Positions 48,838-57,826 of a DNA stretch of 64,000 nucleotides are shown here, in pieces. This DNA comes from Collimonas sp. OK412 (lineage in GTDB: Bacteria; Pseudomonadota; Gammaproteobacteria; Burkholderiales; Burkholderiaceae_D): assembly GCF_900112135.1 (NCBI RefSeq), contig NZ_FOLC01000021.1:1-64000 (forward strand), read 5' to 3'. The translations under genes were made by a program, and so were the position numbers. Below the pieces are notes generated by a model. The model searched no databases. It was not told where the DNA came from and was given only the letters and a program-made list of their open reading frames with translations. Numbering within the stretch: the stretch's first letter is position 1; every line of letters starts with the position of its first letter.

Positions 48838-50904
48838 CTATGCCTTAGGCGCATCCGCCGGCGCCTGCCCCGGCATCGGCAATTCGATCACCACAGTCGT
48901 TCCCTTGCCTTCGCCTCCGGCAAAGCGGACTTGCCCGCCCAGGTAGGTCGCTCTTTCATGCAAGCCGCGCAAACCGTGGGTGGTGGTGTTTTCAAAACGC
49001 TGCTGCGACATGCCGACGCCGTTATCGCGCACCGTCAGCGCCAGCCGGTCTTCGTCGATGTCGAGGATCAGATCGACCTGGGTGGCCCGGGCGTGCTTGG
49101 AGACGTTATTCAAGATTTCCTGCAGCATGCGATAGACCGCTATTTCGATTTTACGATCGACCGCAATATCTTCATCCGGCAGGCTGGAGTTGCAAACGAT
49201 CTCGGTGCGCTGGCCGAAATCTTCCAGCTGTTCGACAATCGCCGCTTTCAGCCCGAACAGCTCAAGCATGTTCGGCCGCAATTCAGTCTGGATCCGGCGC
49301 GTGGTCGCCACCAGCGAGCTCAGCAGGGTTTGCATCTGCGACCGGCGATGCTGCCAGTGCTCATTCTCCGGCAGGATCTTGTAGACGCCTTCCAGGTGCA
49401 TGCTCAGCGCCGTCAGCGATGCGCCCATGTTGTCGTGCAGCTCGCGCGCAATCGCCCGCTTCTCTTCTTCCCGTATGGTTTCCATGTGGTTGGCCAGTTC
49501 GCGCAGCAAGGCGGTGCGCTGGGCGATGGTGCGCTCCAGCTCAAGTTCGCGCTGCCTGAGCGAATCCTCGGCACGCTTACGCTCGCTGATGTCGGTGGCG
49601 ATGCCGACCACGCCCATGACCTGCCCTTGCTGGCCGAACCACGGCGCCTTGGTGGTCTGGAAAGTGGTGACCAGGCCGCCCGGCAGCTGCGCCGTCTGTT
49701 CCAGCGTTTCGGAAACCCGGCCGTTCATGATGCGGGCGTCATCTTGATCGATGCGGATTGCATCTTCTTGATCCGGGAACAGCTCACGGCTGCGGCGGTG
49801 TCTGGCTTCTTGCCAGTTCAGCCCGAGCTGGCGCAAATAGGCCGGATTGGCGAAAATCAGGCGCCCCTGGCTGTCTTTCACGAAAATCGGGTCGTTGGTA
49901 TTGTCGCTCACCGCAATCAACAAGGCCGTGGCTTCCGCCAGTTCCGCTGCGCTTTGCAGGCGCGCCCCGTATTCGCGGTCGACCTGGCCTGCGGCGCGCC
50001 AGAAAATGAACAGCACCAGCACGCCGTCGATCAGGGTCAGCAAAGGCGGCACCGAGGTACGGTCGTAAAAACCCTGGCGCGCGCCCCAGTCCGCCAGCCA
50101 ATGCAGGGCCACCAGCAAGACCAGCATCTGCGGCAGCGAGCGGCGCAGCATCTGCCCGCCCGGCGCATGGCGGGTGATGATCGCCATCAGGCGCTGATGC
50201 GGGCGCGCCATCAGCAGCGCCATGCCGAACAGCAGGAAAGCGATGGCCGACGGCCAGGGAATGCTGGTGGCGTACACCATCTGGGTCATTGCCGCAACGT
50301 GGTACAGATAACCCAGCAGCGGGATCGCGCTTAAAAATATCAGGGCAATCGCCAGGTATTCGGTCAGGTGGCTGGTTTTTTTGCCGCGGCGGTCAAGCAG
50401 GAGCAAAGCCGGTCCGCACAAAACAAAACCGATGGCCACCATCGGATGCAAACCGCTCGGGCTGCGCAAGCCGGGCTGCGGCGCCAGCGCGGCAAGAAGG
50501 ATGTCAAGCCAGCCTGGGCTGCGAAACGCTTCATGCCACAACGCTGCCATGGCAAACAGCAGCAGCAGGATGGCCAGCGCTTGCGCCGCCAGCCTGGCGG
50601 CTTTGCGCAGCCTGCCCGTCAGGCACTGCAGCAGCAGGCTGCCGGCAGCCAGCAGGAAACCGGCGGCGGTGTTGGCCCGCATGAGCGGTAGCTGCGATGT
50701 CGGGAACGGCAGCGCCACCTGGTAAACGCCGGCAACCAGCACCGCCGCAGACACGATCGTCAGCGCCAGGCTCACCAGGATGGCAGCGATGGCGGTGCGC
50801 GACACATAGTTGCGTGTAGCGGCAAGGCTTTCCAGCGCCCGCGCCTTCAGCAAATCCTGGTAATGCGGATTGCCCAGCCCAGCCTCATGGTCGTCTGTCG
50901 TCAA
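48838..50904 (-). CDS. NarX-like sensor histidine kinase with PAS domain
   Basis: A 688-residue inner-membrane kinase. About eight hydrophobic helices occupy residues 36-330, followed by a PAS domain (about 340-460, VSDNTNDPIFVKDSQGRLIF), then a HisKA_3 dimerisation domain with the phospho-acceptor His in AIARELHDNMGASLTALS and a HATPase domain ending LPMPGQ. The N and G boxes are MLQEILNNVSKHA and GLRGLHERATYLGG. The start codon is TTG at 50904 with GGAG five bases upstream. The HisKA_3 type pairs with NarL/LuxR-family regulators, such as the one at 51572-52204. The stimulus is not evident. Confidence 0.92.
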   Translation of the reverse strand: MTTDDHEAGLGNPHYQDLLKARALESLAATRNYVSRTAIAAILVSLALTIVSAAVLVAGVYQVALPFPTSQLPLMRANTAAGFLLAAGSLLLQCLTGRLRKAARLAAQALAILLLLFAMAALWHEAFRSPGWLDILLAALAPQPGLRSPSGLHPMVAIGFVLCGPALLLLDRRGKKTSHLTEYLAIALIFLSAIPLLGYLYHVAAMTQMVYATSIPWPSAIAFLLFGMALLMARPHQRLMAIITRHAPGGQMLRRSLPQMLVLLVALHWLADWGARQGFYDRTSVPPLLTLIDGVLVLFIFWRAAGQVDREYGARLQSAAELAEATALLIAVSDNTNDPIFVKDSQGRLIFANPAYLRQLGLNWQEARHRRSRELFPDQEDAIRIDQDDARIMNGRVSETLEQTAQLPGGLVTTFQTTKAPWFGQQGQVMGVVGIATDISERKRAEDSLRQRELELERTIAQRTALLRELANHMETIREEEKRAIARELHDNMGASLTALSMHLEGVYKILPENEHWQHRRSQMQTLLSSLVATTRRIQTELRPNMLELFGLKAAIVEQLEDFGQRTEIVCNSSLPDEDIAVDRKIEIAVYRMLQEILNNVSKHARATQVDLILDIDEDRLALTVRDNGVGMSQQRFENTTTHGLRGLHERATYLGGQVRFAGGEGKGTTVVIELPMPGQAPADAPKA

Positions 50905-50964
50905 GTCGTCTCCAGGATTTTCATGTCGTTCGATAGCATAACCGGATCATTGCAAAAGGAAACA

Positions 50965-50991
50965 GCACAAAACCCGCCGGATGCCGGCGGG
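50965..50991 (-). terminator. Terminator between the response regulator and the sensor kinase
   Basis: CCCGCCGG and CCGGCGGG pair with a three-base loop and are followed leftward by TTTTGTG. It lies 51 bases after the response regulator at 51042, so the kinase is likely to be transcribed separately or by read-through. Confidence 0.75.
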
Positions 50992-51041
50992 CGGGTATGG
51001 CTGAAAGCGTTGCAGGCGATCAATGGAATGCAACAGCTCGG

Positions 51042-51470
51042 TCAATGATCCGGCAACCCTGTCCCAAGTGCCGCCAGCAGGTCGCGCAGCTTGGTGAATT
51101 CCGAACTCTTGTCGAAGAAAAAACGCACGCCGTATTTCTCGCCGGCGCGGCGAAAAGCGTTGCTGACGTTATTGCTGAATATGATTTTCGTGGAATTGAG
51201 CGGCTTGGGCAATGCCGCCAGCGTGCGCAACAGGCTCATGCCATTGCCCTGCTTGAGTTCGATATCCAGGATCAGCACGTCAAAAGGCTCGGCATCGATT
51301 TTTTTCAATGCATCCGCTTCTTCCTCGGCAAATCCGGCAAAGACCACGCCCGGAATTTCACTCAAGGTATCAATCATCAAATCCCTGACAGCCACTGAAT
51401 CTTCGACCAAAAAAATCCGCAACGGCGTGGCGCCGGATTTGGCTATATCGGAGGTTGTTGTATGGTCCAT
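51042..51470 (-). CDS. Single-domain response regulator (receiver only)
   Basis: A 142-residue stand-alone receiver domain. The acidic pocket is in IFLVEDSVAVRD (Glu23, Asp24) and the phospho-acceptor Asp69 in DVLILDIELKQGNG; a Lys in FFFDKSSEFTKL completes the site, and Ser/Thr in TKIIFSNN. There is no output domain, so it may act by protein interaction, as CheY-like proteins do. It lies between the kinase and the LuxR-type regulator gene, and all read leftward. Confidence 0.9.
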   Translation of the reverse strand: MDHTTTSDIAKSGATPLRIFLVEDSVAVRDLMIDTLSEIPGVVFAGFAEEEADALKKIDAEPFDVLILDIELKQGNGMSLLRTLAALPKPLNSTKIIFSNNVSNAFRRAGEKYGVRFFFDKSSEFTKLRDLLAALGTGLPDH

Positions 51471-51571
51471 TTTAGTTGACGGCTATCTTTCAACATCCCT
51501 CGCTTCAATTCATGCATTGCGCCAGGCCGGCGAACGGCAGGCAGTTTTCACCCGCGACACGATTGCCCCAT

Positions 51572-52204
51572 CTAATCGATCAGGTTGTTCTTGATCGCAT
51601 AATAAATAATATCCGCATTGCTTGTCATGCTCATCTTCTGCAGCACACGTGTACGGTAAGTGCTGATGGTCTTGACGCTCAGGCAAAGCTCTTCGGCAAT
51701 CCTGGTCACTCCTTCACCCTGGCTCAATTTATAAAAAATTTCATACTCGCGCGCCGACAAGGATTCATGCAGCGGCGCATTCTCATTACTGGCGGGATCT
51801 GCCGTCAGCAGCTCGGCCACCGCATAGCTGATGTACTTGTGGCCCTGCAGGATGGTTTCGATCGCCTTCACCAGCTCCGTCGCCAGCGCTTCTTTCTGCA
51901 CATAGCCGTCGGCGCCGCTGCGCAGCACCTGCACTGCGTAACGGCTTTCCGGGTGCATGCTCAGGATCAGCACCGGCAACAGCGGCTTCTCGCGCTTGAT
52001 CTGCTTCAGCACTTCCACGCCGCTCTTGTCCGGCATCGCGATATCGAGCAGCACGATGTCGTATTCCTCGGAACGGATCAGCCGGATCGCTTCCTGCGCA
52101 TTGGCGGCTTCGCCGGCGATTTCCATCTCCGGGATATCAGCAATGAAATACTGGACGCCGGCGCGGACTACCGCATGGTCGTCAACCACCAAAATTTTTA
52201 TCAT
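51572..52204 (-). CDS. NarL/FixJ-type response regulator
   Basis: A 210-residue two-domain regulator. The receiver (1-120) has ILVVDDHAVVRAG and the phospho-acceptor Asp54 in IVLLDIAMPDKSGVEV; the C-terminal LuxR HTH (about 145-205) includes LSAREYEIFYKLSQG and CLSVKTISTYRTRVLQKMSM. It binds DNA when phosphorylated, probably by the HisKA_3 kinase encoded 670 bases downstream. It is separated from the receiver gene by 101 bases. Confidence 0.95.
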   Translation of the reverse strand: MIKILVVDDHAVVRAGVQYFIADIPEMEIAGEAANAQEAIRLIRSEEYDIVLLDIAMPDKSGVEVLKQIKREKPLLPVLILSMHPESRYAVQVLRSGADGYVQKEALATELVKAIETILQGHKYISYAVAELLTADPASNENAPLHESLSAREYEIFYKLSQGEGVTRIAEELCLSVKTISTYRTRVLQKMSMTSNADIIYYAIKNNLID

Positions 52205-52298
52205 CTATTCAACCGTCGCAATCAGATAAGTTGTCGGCGCTGGCGCCAGCGCGTAACGTTTAGTGTGCGTCCGACTGTCTTCAATGTAAACCCTATGG

Positions 52299-52850
52299 TT
52301 ATTTGCCGAGCTCAGCCTTGGCCGCAACGATACAGTCTTCCTTGGCAGCGCCTGCCAGCGCATCGCACTTGGCCATGGCAACCTTGTAGCGTGCATCGGC
52401 GCGTTCTTCCCGAGCGTCAGCCTTGGCCTTGGAAACATCCCTCTGGGTGTTGGCGTTGGCTACATCGTTAACCTGGTCCGCCTTGGCCTGCTTGATGCAG
52501 ACATCCTTGGCGTTGCCCGCCAGGCCATCGCATTTTTCCCTGGCTACCGCATAGTCGGCGTCAGCTTCGGATTTGCGTGCGCTGGCGATGGCTTTGGGGG
52601 TATTTTTATATTCGGCTTTTGCATCTTGCGTGGTGTGTTCGCGGGTGGCCTTGGCCTGCTTCAGGCAAACATCCTTGCCGTTGCCGCTGAGCTCGTCGCA
52701 TTTTGCCTTGTCGCTCTTGTAGGTGGCGTCCGCCAGGTCTTCTGTCGCCTTGTAGCTGGCTTTGGCGCTGTCCGCCGCCAGCGCCAGCGATGTGCCGCTA
52801 AAACCGGCAACGCCGATCAGCATGGCCGCGAGGATTTTGTTGATAGTCAT
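52299..52850 (-). CDS. Periplasmic protein with three C-x10-C repeats
   Basis: A 183-residue secreted protein with a signal peptide (cleaved after LALAA, residue 26). Three copies of a segment of about 55 residues each contain a cysteine pair ten residues apart (Cys51/62, Cys107/118, Cys162/173) in the setting KCDxLxGxxKDxC. Lys/Ala/Glu-rich helices connect them. Such proteins are sometimes annotated as TolA-like, by composition. No function is known; disulfides within each pair would form in the periplasm, giving a string of helical hairpins. It reads leftward upstream of the regulator gene and is close to the CsbD gene. Confidence 0.78.
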   Translation of the reverse strand: MTINKILAAMLIGVAGFSGTSLALAADSAKASYKATEDLADATYKSDKAKCDELSGNGKDVCLKQAKATREHTTQDAKAEYKNTPKAIASARKSEADADYAVAREKCDGLAGNAKDVCIKQAKADQVNDVANANTQRDVSKAKADAREERADARYKVAMAKCDALAGAAKEDCIVAAKAELGK

Positions 52851-52919
52851 GTCAATGCCCTTTCTTCGACATCATGGCGTCATTGCCCAATCATGCATGG
52901 TGGAATCGAGGATTCGGAA

Positions 52920-53126
52920 CTACCGTTCCTTGTGACGCTCTTCAAACGCGCGGATCTGCTTTTCGGCCTCGTCCTTGCTGACGCCATAGGCTTCCTGGAT
53001 GCTGCCGGCCAGCTGGTCGCGCTTGCCGGCGATCTGCTCCAGCTTGTCGTCGGTGAGCTTGCCCCATTGCTGCTTGACGTTGCCCTTGAATTGTTTCCAG
53101 TTGCCTTGAATAGTGTCCCAGTTCAT
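52920..53126 (-). CDS. CsbD family stress protein
   Basis: A 68-residue hydrophilic protein beginning MNWDTIQGNWKQFKGNVKQQ, with WGKLTDDKLEQIAGKRDQL: this is the CsbD-like family (E. coli YjbJ), induced in general stress and stationary phase; function unknown. The ATG at 53126 follows AAGGAG at six bases. It sits upstream of the C-x10-C repeat protein gene in the same direction, 69 bases away, and might share its promoter. Confidence 0.93.
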   Translation of the reverse strand: MNWDTIQGNWKQFKGNVKQQWGKLTDDKLEQIAGKRDQLAGSIQEAYGVSKDEAEKQIRAFEERHKER

Positions 53127-53447
53127 TGTGCACTCCTTGATGGTTGTCGATTCAATGCCAGGCCGGTCTTTCGGCAACGCGGCTGGCTTGATATGCAAGG
53201 GCGGTCTGTAGAGCGACGGCGCCGGCCCGACCGGCCCGCATCGCTACCCTTGCATCGGTGAGTCCATGCTAACCAGCCTCCCCACGGGGCGCTATAGGAC
53301 AGGGACCGAAGTCCTTGTAGGACAAACGGAAGCGGCGGCCGCACGGAACGCGCCGTCAATGTGTAAAATTGTCAGCCTGCTACCGTTACAAGCGGTTTTC
53401 CACCAGCGAACCGCCGGCGCAGCGGCAATCTTAAAAGGAAGGAAATC
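53127..53447. other. Divergent region upstream of csbD-like gene and glutamate synthase family gene
   Basis: The 321 bases hold the promoters of both genes. Short frames around 53200-53340 are not protein-like. No hairpin with T-tract or operator-like repeat was noticed, apart from short GC palindromes. Confidence 0.35.
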
Positions 53448-55061
53448 ATGAGAGTCAGTCGTTACCTTAGTTTCTGGGCAGTGCTGTTGCTGACTTTGCT
53501 GCTTGCCGCCGGCGCCGCGGCCGGCAAGATGGGATGGTGGTGGGCGGTGCTCCCCGGCCTGCTGACCGCGCTCGGCATCTGGGACATGAACCAGCGCAGC
53601 CATGCGATCCTGCGCAACTATCCGCTGATGGGGCATTTCCGTTTTCTGTTTGAAATGATCCGCCCTGAAATGCGCCAGTATTTTTTCGAGAGCGACAACG
53701 ACGGTGCACCGTTCACCCGCAAGGAACGCAGCCTGGTCTACCAGCGCGCCAAAGGCGAAGTCGACAGCCGGCCGTTCGGCACCGAGCTGGACGTCAAGCT
53801 GCGCGGCTATGAATGGGTCGGCCACTCGCTGTCGCCGACCATCATCGCCAGCCATGATTTCCGCGTCACGGTCGGCGCCGAGCGGGCGCAGCCGTATTCG
53901 ATGTCGGTCTTCAATGTATCGGCGATGAGCTTCGGCGCGCTGTCGGCCAACGCCATCCGCGCGCTCAACCGCGGCGCCAAGAAAGGCGGCTTTGCGCACG
54001 ATACCGGCGAAGGGTCGATCTCGCCCTATCACCGCGAATTCGGCGGCGACCTGCTGTGGCAGATCGCCTCCGGCTATTTCGGCTGCCGCAACGGCGACGG
54101 CAGCTTCAATGAAGAAAAATTCGTGGCGCAAGCGACTTCGCCGCAGGTCAAGATGATCACGGTCAAGCTCTCGCAAGGCGCCAAGCCCGGCCACGGCGGC
54201 GTGCTGCCCGCAGCCAAGGTCACGCCGGAGATTTCCGCCACGCGCGGCGTGCCGATGGGCGTCGACTGCATTTCGCCCGCCGCCCACTCCTCGTTTTCGA
54301 ATCCTATCGGCCTGCTGGAATTCATCCAGAAACTGCGCACGCTGTCGGGCGACAAGCCGGTCGGTTTCAAATTGTGCGTCGGCCATCCCTGGGAGTTTTT
54401 CGGCATCGTCAAAGCCATGCTGCAGACCGGCATCCTGCCGGATTTCATCGTGGTGGACGGTTCCGAAGGCGGCACCGGCGCGGCGCCGCTGGAGTTTGTC
54501 GACCACGTCGGCATGCCTCTGCAGGAAGGTTTGCTGCTGGTGCATAACACCCTGCTCGGCGCCGGCCTGCGCGACCGCATCAAGATCGGCGCCAGCGGCA
54601 AGGTGATCACCGCCTTCGACCTGGCCCGCACGCTGGCGATAGGCGCCGACTGGTGCAACTCGGCGCGCGGCTTCATGTTCTCGCTCGGCTGCATACAGTC
54701 GCAAAGCTGCCATACCGACCGCTGCCCGACCGGCGTCGCGACCCAGGACGTGGGCCGGCAGAAGGCGCTGGTGGTGCCGGACAAGGCCGAACGCGTGTAT
54801 CGCTTCCATGAAAGCACTTTGCATGCGCTGCAAGAGCTGGTGCAGGCCGCGGGCCTGCCGCATGCTTCTGCGCTACGCGCGCATCACATCGTGCGCCGTA
54901 CCTCGGACCATGAAGTGAAGCTGATGTCTGATTTGCTGCATTACCTGCAGCCGGGAGATTTGCTGAACCAGAAATACCGCTACCCGGTGTTCGAGAAATA
55001 CTGGCCTATCTCGCGCGCGGAGAGTTTTCATCCTGCCGCGCCGATCCAGGCCGGCGCCTGA
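53448..55061 (+). CDS. FMN-binding glutamate synthase family protein
   Basis: A 537-residue protein with one or two N-terminal membrane helices (8-45), then a TIM barrel homologous to the FMN domain of glutamate synthase (about 140-480). Motifs are FNVSAMSFGALSANAIRALN, GEGSISPYH, KLSQGAKPGHGGVLPAAKV, IVVDGSEGGTGAAPLEF and CIQSQSCHTDRCPTGVATQD (cysteines for a 3Fe-4S cluster). There is no glutaminase domain, so it does not perform the full GOGAT reaction; the true role of this stand-alone family is unknown. AAAGGAAGGAAATC precedes the ATG. It ends at a strong terminator. Confidence 0.92.
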   Translation: MRVSRYLSFWAVLLLTLLLAAGAAAGKMGWWWAVLPGLLTALGIWDMNQRSHAILRNYPLMGHFRFLFEMIRPEMRQYFFESDNDGAPFTRKERSLVYQRAKGEVDSRPFGTELDVKLRGYEWVGHSLSPTIIASHDFRVTVGAERAQPYSMSVFNVSAMSFGALSANAIRALNRGAKKGGFAHDTGEGSISPYHREFGGDLLWQIASGYFGCRNGDGSFNEEKFVAQATSPQVKMITVKLSQGAKPGHGGVLPAAKVTPEISATRGVPMGVDCISPAAHSSFSNPIGLLEFIQKLRTLSGDKPVGFKLCVGHPWEFFGIVKAMLQTGILPDFIVVDGSEGGTGAAPLEFVDHVGMPLQEGLLLVHNTLLGAGLRDRIKIGASGKVITAFDLARTLAIGADWCNSARGFMFSLGCIQSQSCHTDRCPTGVATQDVGRQKALVVPDKAERVYRFHESTLHALQELVQAAGLPHASALRAHHIVRRTSDHEVKLMSDLLHYLQPGDLLNQKYRYPVFEKYWPISRAESFHPAAPIQAGA

Positions 55062-55097
55062 AAAAAAGCCAGGGTGGTTGCACATCCTGGCTTTTTT
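55061..55097. terminator. Bidirectional terminator
   Basis: AAAAAAAGCCAGG and CCTGGCTTTTTT flank a 12-base loop. It terminates both the glutamate synthase family gene and the convergent isomerase gene. Confidence 0.92.
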
Positions 55098-55114
55098 ATT
55101 GTCGCTGACCCGGT

Positions 55115-55777
55115 TCAGGCTTCCGCATCCGGCTGGTTTTCCGGCGCTGCCTTGCTAAAGGCGTCAAGCTGCTGGCAGTTCTGGTAAATGCCCATCACGG
55201 TCGGCATCGCCGACAGGTCGCATTTCAGGCGCTGTGCATTGAAAATCTGCGGCACCAGGCAGCAGTCGGCCAGCGTCGGCGTATCGCCGAAACAGAACTT
55301 GCCGGGCCGGCTGTCCCTGGCCAGCGTCACCTCCAGCGCCGCCAGGCCGCTTTCGCACCAGTGCCGGTACCAGGCGTTCTTGGCGTTTTCATCCACTTTC
55401 AATTCGTGCACCAGGTAACGCAGCACGCGCAGGTTGTTGAGCGGGTGGATGTCGCAGGCAATCGACAAGGCTATGCTGCGTACGAAAGCCCGGTCCAGCG
55501 CGGCCGGCGGCAGCAATGCCGGCGCCGGATGGATTTCTTCCAGGTACTCCAGGATCGCCAGCGACTGCGTCAGCACCGCCTGGCCGTCGACTGCATCGTC
55601 GTCGACCATGGTCGGCACCAGGCCGTCGCTGTTCAAGGTCCGGTACATCTGGCTGAGCTGCTCGCCGCCATGTTTCAGCAGATGCACGGGAACGGTATCG
55701 TAGGGCATGCCTTTCAAGTTCAAGGCAATCCGTACCCGGTAGGAGGCGGAGCTGCGGAAGTAGCTATACAGTTTCAT
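55115..55777 (-). CDS. maiA: Maleylacetoacetate (or maleylpyruvate) isomerase
   Basis: A 220-residue glutathione S-transferase of the zeta class. MKLYSYFRSSASYRVRIALN contains the S-S-A-S-Y-R-V-R-I-A-L catalytic motif, and GLVPTMVDDDAVDGQAVLTQSLAILEYLEE the glutathione site. GDTPTLADCCLVPQIFNAQR is the C-terminal domain signature. It isomerises a cis double bond in aromatic ring-cleavage products, as in tyrosine (MaiA) or gentisate (NagL) catabolism. It follows the FAH family gene by ten bases, so they form an operon for the last two steps. ATG 55777 is used; GAGCAG is upstream. Confidence 0.92.
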   Translation of the reverse strand: MKLYSYFRSSASYRVRIALNLKGMPYDTVPVHLLKHGGEQLSQMYRTLNSDGLVPTMVDDDAVDGQAVLTQSLAILEYLEEIHPAPALLPPAALDRAFVRSIALSIACDIHPLNNLRVLRYLVHELKVDENAKNAWYRHWCESGLAALEVTLARDSRPGKFCFGDTPTLADCCLVPQIFNAQRLKCDLSAMPTVMGIYQNCQQLDAFSKAAPENQPDAEA

Positions 55778-55787
55778 CGGTATCTGC

Positions 55788-56483
55788 TCAGACCAGGCGT
55801 ACGCGCAGATCGCCGACACCGGCTACCGATCCTTCCAGCAAGTCGCCCTTGCCTACGGCGGCAACCCCGGCCGGCGTGCCGGTAAAAATCAGGTCGCCGG
55901 CCTGCAGTTCAAAATAGGCGGACAGTTGCTCAATGGTCTCGGCGATGTTCCAGATCATCTGGTTGATGTCGCCCTTCTGACGCAATGCGCCGTTCACGTC
56001 CAGGTGGATATCGCCTTGCTCGATGACGCCGGTGGCGCCGATCGGATGGATGGGCGAAATCGGCGCCGAATGATCAAAGCCCTTGCCGGTGCACCATGGC
56101 CGTCCCAGCTTCTTGGCTTCGCCCTGCAGGTCGCGGCGGGTCATGTCGAGCCCGACTGCGTAACCCCAGATGTGCTTGACGGCTTCCGCCGCCGGAATAT
56201 TCTTGCCGCCGGTGGCCAGCGCCACCACCAGCTCGATTTCGTGATGCAGGTCCTGGGTCATGGATGGATAAGGCATCTCGCCTGTGCTGCCGTGGGCGAC
56301 CGGCAGCACCGCATCGGCGGGCTTCATGAAGAAGAACGGCGCTTCACGGCCGCTGCTGCCCATTTCCTTGGCGTGTTCGGCATAATTGCGGCCGACGCAG
56401 TAGATCCGGTGCACCGGAAACAATTGGTCGCTGCCGGCCACGGGAACGGCTGCTGCCGGTTTGGGAGGGAAAACGAAGTGCAT
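55788..56483 (-). CDS. Fumarylacetoacetate hydrolase family protein (possible fumarylpyruvate hydrolase)
   Basis: A 231-residue enzyme with the FAH beta-roll fold. The metal-binding residues are in MTQDLHHEIELVVALA (His-His-Glu-x-Glu), and VGRNYAEHAKEMG, AVGLDMTRRDLQGEAKKLGRPW and GDLIFTGTPAGVAAV are conserved. Length matches the short fumarylpyruvate hydrolase NagK better than mammalian FAH. Beside a zeta GST it most likely hydrolyses fumarylpyruvate from gentisate or fumarylacetoacetate from homogentisate; no dioxygenase lies nearby. AAAAAGGAGCTTCC precedes the ATG. Confidence 0.92.
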   Translation of the reverse strand: MHFVFPPKPAAAVPVAGSDQLFPVHRIYCVGRNYAEHAKEMGSSGREAPFFFMKPADAVLPVAHGSTGEMPYPSMTQDLHHEIELVVALATGGKNIPAAEAVKHIWGYAVGLDMTRRDLQGEAKKLGRPWCTGKGFDHSAPISPIHPIGATGVIEQGDIHLDVNGALRQKGDINQMIWNIAETIEQLSAYFELQAGDLIFTGTPAGVAAVGKGDLLEGSVAGVGDLRVRLV

Positions 56484-56536
56484 GGAAGCTCCTTTTTCAA
56501 TACCGCCGGAATGCCGGCAGCGAACATTGTCTGAAT

Positions 56537-57715
56537 TTAATCCTTGCCGAGAAACTGCCCCAGGCGACGTACCGCTTCTTGCAGGTTTTCCATTGAAGTC
56601 GCGTACGACAAGCGGACGTAGTGCTGTGCCGTATAGGGGCCAAAATCCAGGCCGGAAACCATGCTGACGCCGGCCTGGTTCAAGACTTCCTTGACGAACT
56701 TGTCGGCGTCGTCGCCTTCCTTAAACAGGGCGCTGCAATCCGCATACACATAAAACGCGCCATCCGGCATCACCGGCACCTTGAAACCCAGTTCGACCAG
56801 GGCCGGCACCAGGTAATCGCGGCGGCGCTTGAATTCGCTCTTGCGCGACTCGTACAAAGCCAGCGACTCGGGCTCGAAACAAGCCAGCGCCGCGTGCTGG
56901 GCAATCGCCGAAGGGCAGATGAACAGGTTCTGGGCGAGTTTTTCGATAGGCGCCACCAGCGCTTCCGGCAGCACCAGCCAGCCGAGACGCCAGCCGGTCA
57001 TGTTGAAATATTTGGAGAAACTGTTGATGACGATGATGTCGTCGCCCAGCGACAGCGCCGAAAACGGGTCGCCTTCGTAGCTCAGGCCTTGGTAGATTTC
57101 ATCGACGATGGAAAAGCCGCCCTTGCCACGCACGGTGGCGATGATCTTCTCCAGCTCGCTGTGCAGGATCGAGGTGCCGGTCGGATTGGACGGCGACGCC
57201 AGCAGCACGCCGCGCGTCTGCTCACCCCAGTGCTCGCGCACCATCTGGTCGGACAGCTGGAAGCGCTGCTGCGGACCGCTGGCGATCATTTTCGCCTGGC
57301 CGTCGAAGGCCGCGACAAAGTGGCGATTGCAGGGGTAGGACGGATCAGGCATCAGCACCTCGCTGCCCTTTTCCACCAACGCCGCGCAAGCCAGCAGCAA
57401 GGCGGCCGAAGCGCCGGCGGTGACGACAATGCGCTCGGGCGCGATATCGAGGCCGAATACCTGGCGGTAATGGGCCGAGATCGCTTCCCGCAGCGCCGGC
57501 AGGCCGGTGGCCGAGGTGTACTGCATCTTGCCGTCGGCCATGGCCTTGGCGGCGGCTTCGATCACCAGCGGCGCCGCGGTGAAATCAGGTTCGCCGATAC
57601 CCATGTGGATAATGTGGCGGCCTTGCCGCTCCAGCGCTGCAGCCATTTTTGCCAGCTCCATCACATGGAACGGTGCGATGTTGTCGAGGCGTGAAGCCAG
57701 GTGCGAGAATGTCAT
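56537..57715 (-). CDS. PLP-dependent aminotransferase (class I/II)
   Basis: A 392-residue cytosolic aminotransferase of fold type I. IHMGIGEPDFTAAPLV, YTSATGLPALREAISAHY, VVTAGASAALLLA, LLASPSNPTGTSI and the PLP Lys in VINSFSKYFNMTGWRLGW are conserved. The sequence fits the aspartate/alanine aminotransferase branch; the donor cannot be fixed. It lies 53 bases upstream of the FAH family gene, which it may share a transcript with, suggesting a role in amino acid or aromatic compound breakdown. Confidence 0.92.
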   Translation of the reverse strand: MTFSHLASRLDNIAPFHVMELAKMAAALERQGRHIIHMGIGEPDFTAAPLVIEAAAKAMADGKMQYTSATGLPALREAISAHYRQVFGLDIAPERIVVTAGASAALLLACAALVEKGSEVLMPDPSYPCNRHFVAAFDGQAKMIASGPQQRFQLSDQMVREHWGEQTRGVLLASPSNPTGTSILHSELEKIIATVRGKGGFSIVDEIYQGLSYEGDPFSALSLGDDIIVINSFSKYFNMTGWRLGWLVLPEALVAPIEKLAQNLFICPSAIAQHAALACFEPESLALYESRKSEFKRRRDYLVPALVELGFKVPVMPDGAFYVYADCSALFKEGDDADKFVKEVLNQAGVSMVSGLDFGPYTAQHYVRLSYATSMENLQEAVRRLGQFLGKD

Positions 57716-57826
57716 GAATGCTTTTCCGAGTGGCGCGGCGCTACCTGTCAGCGGCTGTTCGCCTCGCCTGAAACACGGAACCGGAAGCGATAACGCAGCA
57801 TCCGCGGCTCCGCCTTGATTGCTGGA

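Noticed and set aside
48817-50334. 505-codon frame antisense to the sensor kinase
   Set aside because: The kinase reading is supported by PAS, HisKA_3 and HATPase motifs; the antisense product is Gln/Arg/His-rich without domains.
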